Shown here: in pieces, positions 6,403 through 8,257 of the stretch
How positions within the stretch are numbered: position 1 is the stretch's first letter
Layout of the letters: every line of letters starts with the position of its first letter
From: an uncultured Candidatus Saccharibacteria bacterium
GTDB lineage: Bacteria; Patescibacteria; Saccharimonadia; Saccharimonadales; CAMLKC01
DNA length: 8,257 nucleotides
Assembly (NCBI GenBank): GCA_946479025.1
Contig: CAMLDM010000034.1
Coordinates: 1 to 8,257, forward strand
Direction: 5' to 3'
Made by a program: the position numbers and the translations under genes
The notes under the pieces: model-generated
Database searches by the model: none
Told to the model about the DNA's origin: nothing
The model's input: only the letters and a program-made list of their open reading frames with translations

Positions 6403-8174
6403 TTGATATTAAGAAGCTGCGAGACACAAAAGATTTTAAGGTAGTAAGTCTTGGTTCGCACCCAGGTATTATTCAGTCGATGCTGGATTACGACTTCCTG
6501 ATTGGCAGGCAGGAGCCGAGCGTCCGCCTGATTGTGGCGAACGGTCGTCGCCAAGAGCGTTATTTCTGGGGCGAAAGCGAAGTCATTATCCCGGTCGTTT
6601 CAAATCTTGAGAAAATCAGCGAGGCTGAAAGGAGTGAATTTGCGGCGGCGCTGAATGTGCAGTCGGCGCGGCGCGTTCTTTCCAGTACTAAGCAGGCGCT
6701 TGAACTGCTGCCAAATTTAAAGGTGGTGAACATCTTTGCCGAGCAGACGCCGGAAGCGCATACGCTTGAGCTTTTAGAGCTAAGTAAATCGCGTGACGTT
6801 CTCCTGGCCGGCCCTTCGTCCGTTGGTATGCTATTGCCGGGCAAATTCAAACTTGGCGCTATTGGCGGCACGCAGCACCCGCAGCTTTCAAGCGGAGGAA
6901 TTATCGATGCCGGTGATACGGCGGTCGTCTCGACGTCCGGTGGCATTGTGAACGAGCTGATCCATACGGTGACAAGCAGTGGCCTGGGTGTCTCGTTTGC
7001 CGTGGCACTTGGTGGCGACCGCTTCCCGCTCATTAGCCCGGCGGAGGCGATGCTTTTGGCTGAGAAAGATGCCGCCACAAAACGCATCGTTTTCTTTGGT
7101 GAGCTTGGCGGCACCGACGAATACGAAATCGCGGAGCTGCTGAAAGCTAAAAAGCTGACGAAAGAGCTGGTCGTGTACATCGCCGGCACTGTTGCCGAGC
7201 TGTTTGAAACGCCGCCGCAATTCGGACATGCCAAAGCGATGGCGGCAAATTACGACGAGTCGGCGAGCGCTAAAAAAGCCGCACTTAAGAAGCAGGGCGC
7301 CGTCGTATGTGAGACATTCGCCGACGTGTCCAAGACGCTGAAAACATACGCCGATCCATCACGCGAAGTGACAAAGCGAACGATTGGCGAGCGAAAGAAA
7401 AGCCTGATCGTGAGTCATATTTCCGGAGACCGGCACGGCGAGACGCAGCTGCTTGGCCGCGAGCTTATGGAGACTGTCGAATCGCAGAGTCTGGCCTCCC
7501 TGGTGCTTTCCATGCTTCTCGGAAAACAGGTCGAGTCAAAAAAGGCGGTTGAATTTACAGATTATATGCTGCGTTTGCTGGTTGATCACGGTCCGTATGT
7601 TTCAGGCGCGGTGAATACGATCGTGGGTGCTCGGGCCGGCAAAGACCTGGTGTCGAGTCTCACGGCCGGTCTGCTTATGATCGGGCCGCGCTTTGGCGGG
7701 GCGATTAACGCTGCGGCAGGCAATTGGCTGGAGGGCGTGCAAAACGAAGAAACGTCGCGGCAATTTGTGGAGCGGTTCGCGCGCCAAGGCGTGGCGATTC
7801 CGGGCATTGGCCATAAGAAATATCGTCTTGACCTGCCTGATCCACGAGTGGAAAGCCTCATGAAATTCGCGGACAACAAAAACGGCGACCGCTTTTTACG
7901 GTTTGCGCGTTCTGTTGAGAAAGTCACCACTGCAAAGAAAGACATTCTTATCTTGAATATCGATGGCGCGATCGCTGCGTTGCTGCTTGATATCATCGAG
8001 TCGGAACTTGGTTACAGCGAAAAGCAACTGAAAGAACTTGTAGATATTGAATTTTTCAATGCGCTGTTCGTACTTAGCCGTTCGGTTGGTTTTACGGCGC
8101 ACTACCTCGACCAGCGCCGTCACGATGAAGGGCTACTACGACTTTCTCCAAGTGATGTGCGTTATATTGGCTAA
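6399..8174 (+). CDS. aclA: ATP-citrate lyase, large subunit (CoA-ligase half plus citrate-synthase-homology half)
   Basis: 591 aa, near the roughly 610 aa of bacterial AclA. Residues 1-320 match the CoA-binding/ligase part: QSMLDYDFLIGRQEPSV (26-42), the STSGGIVNEL loop (178-187), GGDRFP (205-210), the Glu235 catalytic motif GELGGTDEYE (234-243), and the phosphohistidine motif FGHA with His277. Residues about 335-591 are the citrate-synthase-homology domain: DHGPYVSGAVNTI (396-408), ARAGKDLVSSL (411-421), RFGGAINAAA (431-440), GIGH with His472, LNIDG with Asp522, SRSVGF with Arg561, and HYLDQRR (568-574). Compared with human ACLY recalled from memory, His900 is replaced by Val405 and Arg976 by Lys473, while His975, Asp1026, Arg1065 and Arg1085 have counterparts. 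The start overlaps the aclB stop. No TCA-cycle genes are nearby. The subunit assignment is strong; whether the lyase step works is open. Confidence 0.93.
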   Translation: MIDIKKLRDTKDFKVVSLGSHPGIIQSMLDYDFLIGRQEPSVRLIVANGRRQERYFWGESEVIIPVVSNLEKISEAERSEFAAALNVQSARRVLSSTKQALELLPNLKVVNIFAEQTPEAHTLELLELSKSRDVLLAGPSSVGMLLPGKFKLGAIGGTQHPQLSSGGIIDAGDTAVVSTSGGIVNELIHTVTSSGLGVSFAVALGGDRFPLISPAEAMLLAEKDAATKRIVFFGELGGTDEYEIAELLKAKKLTKELVVYIAGTVAELFETPPQFGHAKAMAANYDESASAKKAALKKQGAVVCETFADVSKTLKTYADPSREVTKRTIGERKKSLIVSHISGDRHGETQLLGRELMETVESQSLASLVLSMLLGKQVESKKAVEFTDYMLRLLVDHGPYVSGAVNTIVGARAGKDLVSSLTAGLLMIGPRFGGAINAAAGNWLEGVQNEETSRQFVERFARQGVAIPGIGHKKYRLDLPDPRVESLMKFADNKNGDRFLRFARSVEKVTTAKKDILILNIDGAIAALLLDIIESELGYSEKQLKELVDIEFFNALFVLSRSVGFTAHYLDQRRHDEGLLRLSPSDVRYIG

Positions 8175-8175
8175 A

Positions 8176-8184
8176 TGCTATAAT
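8176..8184 (+). promoter_or_regulatory. Extended -10 promoter of glmS
   Basis: TGCTATAAT is a perfect extended -10 element (TGn followed by TATAAT) placed directly after the aclA stop (8172-8174). Transcription would start near 8191, giving a leader of about 20 bases that contains GGAGGA. No good -35 box lies at the expected distance (it would fall inside the aclA coding end), as is usual for extended -10 promoters. Confidence 0.75.
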
Positions 8185-8210
8185 GAGTTTTTAGACTGGA
8201 GGAAATCTGT

Positions 8211-8257
8211 ATGTGCGGAATTGTCGGCTATATTGGAAAGCGCGATGCGCAGGATGT
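8211..8257 (+). CDS. glmS: Glutamine-fructose-6-phosphate aminotransferase, N-terminus only
   Basis: Only 15 codons plus two bases are in the window; the rest runs off the right edge. They read MCGIVGYIGKRDAQD, the highly conserved start of GlmS: Cys2 becomes the N-terminal nucleophile of the glutamine amidotransferase domain after Met removal, and CGIVGYIG is its signature. GlmS makes glucosamine-6-phosphate from fructose-6-phosphate and glutamine, the first committed step to UDP-GlcNAc and peptidoglycan. GGAGGA (8198-8203) lies 7 bases before the ATG, and an extended -10 promoter precedes it. Other class II amidotransferases such as PurF also begin with MCGI, but the VGYIG continuation favours GlmS. 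The pathway later consumes acetyl-CoA (GlmU), which makes its position next to ATP-citrate lyase notable. Confidence 0.88.
   Translation, partial: MCGIVGYIGKRDAQD

Noticed and set aside
6560..7234. Long open frame on the complement inside aclA (224 codons)
   Set aside because: It lies wholly within a confidently assigned gene, its protein is rich in Ser, Thr and Pro without recognisable motifs, and GC-rich codon usage on the plus strand commonly leaves such antisense frames open.
5224..8174. Succinyl-CoA synthetase (SucC/SucD) as the identity of the two ligase genes
   Set aside because: The 591-aa protein has a full citrate-synthase-homology domain after the ligase half, and the small subunit has the ACL-type ELANYGEYSGAP and VRRGGP motifs, which succinyl-CoA synthetases lack as far as I recall.
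1..8257. CRISPR arrays, tRNA or rRNA genes, insertion sequences
   Set aside because: I saw no direct-repeat/spacer pattern, no cloverleaf-like block in the short gaps, and no transposase frame or terminal inverted repeats; every gap is under 120 bases.

Overview
The window reads as a compact bacterial chromosome segment using the standard code: TGA is a genuine stop at the end of the 392-aa gene, which argues against UGA-recoded lineages such as Gracilibacteria or SR1. Short intergenic gaps, a surface protein with a lysozyme-like block that I associate from memory with Saccharibacteria and Actinobacteria, and the gene content suggest a member of the Candidate Phyla Radiation, most likely Saccharibacteria (TM7). 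This is an inference from gene flavour, not a placement.

Left part (1 to 3364, minus strand). galE (UDP-glucose 4-epimerase) is read leftward. It is followed, after a strong sigma70-type promoter, by a two-gene surface operon: a 187-aa membrane-anchored protein with a Ser/Thr/Pro/Asn-rich stalk, and, 6 bases further on, a large secreted protein that runs off the left edge. That protein has a signal peptide, an EF-hand/dockerin-like Ca2+ loop, a lysozyme/glucosaminidase-like block, and at least four degenerate repeats of about 76 aa. It is open over 554 codons to the window edge.

Middle (3365 to 5217). A 70-bp divergent intergenic region separates galE from a plus-strand HxGH nucleotidyltransferase (145 aa). 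Next is an acyltransferase-3 (OafA-like) membrane protein with a TTG start and a visibly lower G+C content.

Right part (5218 to 8257, plus strand). Only 6 bases after the acyltransferase come two genes that overlap by 4 bases (ATGA). They match the two halves of ATP-citrate lyase: a 392-aa ATP-grasp/citrate-binding subunit (AclB type) and a 591-aa subunit with a CoA-ligase half and a citrate-synthase-homology half (AclA type). The glmS gene starts 36 bases later, with its own extended -10 promoter.

Working model. Most of the genes serve the cell surface: nucleotide sugars (GalE, GlmS), activated head-group or sugar synthesis (nucleotidyltransferase), O-acylation (acyltransferase-3) and surface proteins. 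The ATP-citrate lyase pair sits in the middle and could supply acetyl-CoA for O-acetylation and for amino-sugar N-acetylation. The most interesting point is that the citrate-synthase half carries Val at a position where ACLs I can recall carry an active-site His (human His900), plus a Lys for the Arg after the GxGH His. The chemistry may therefore be altered.
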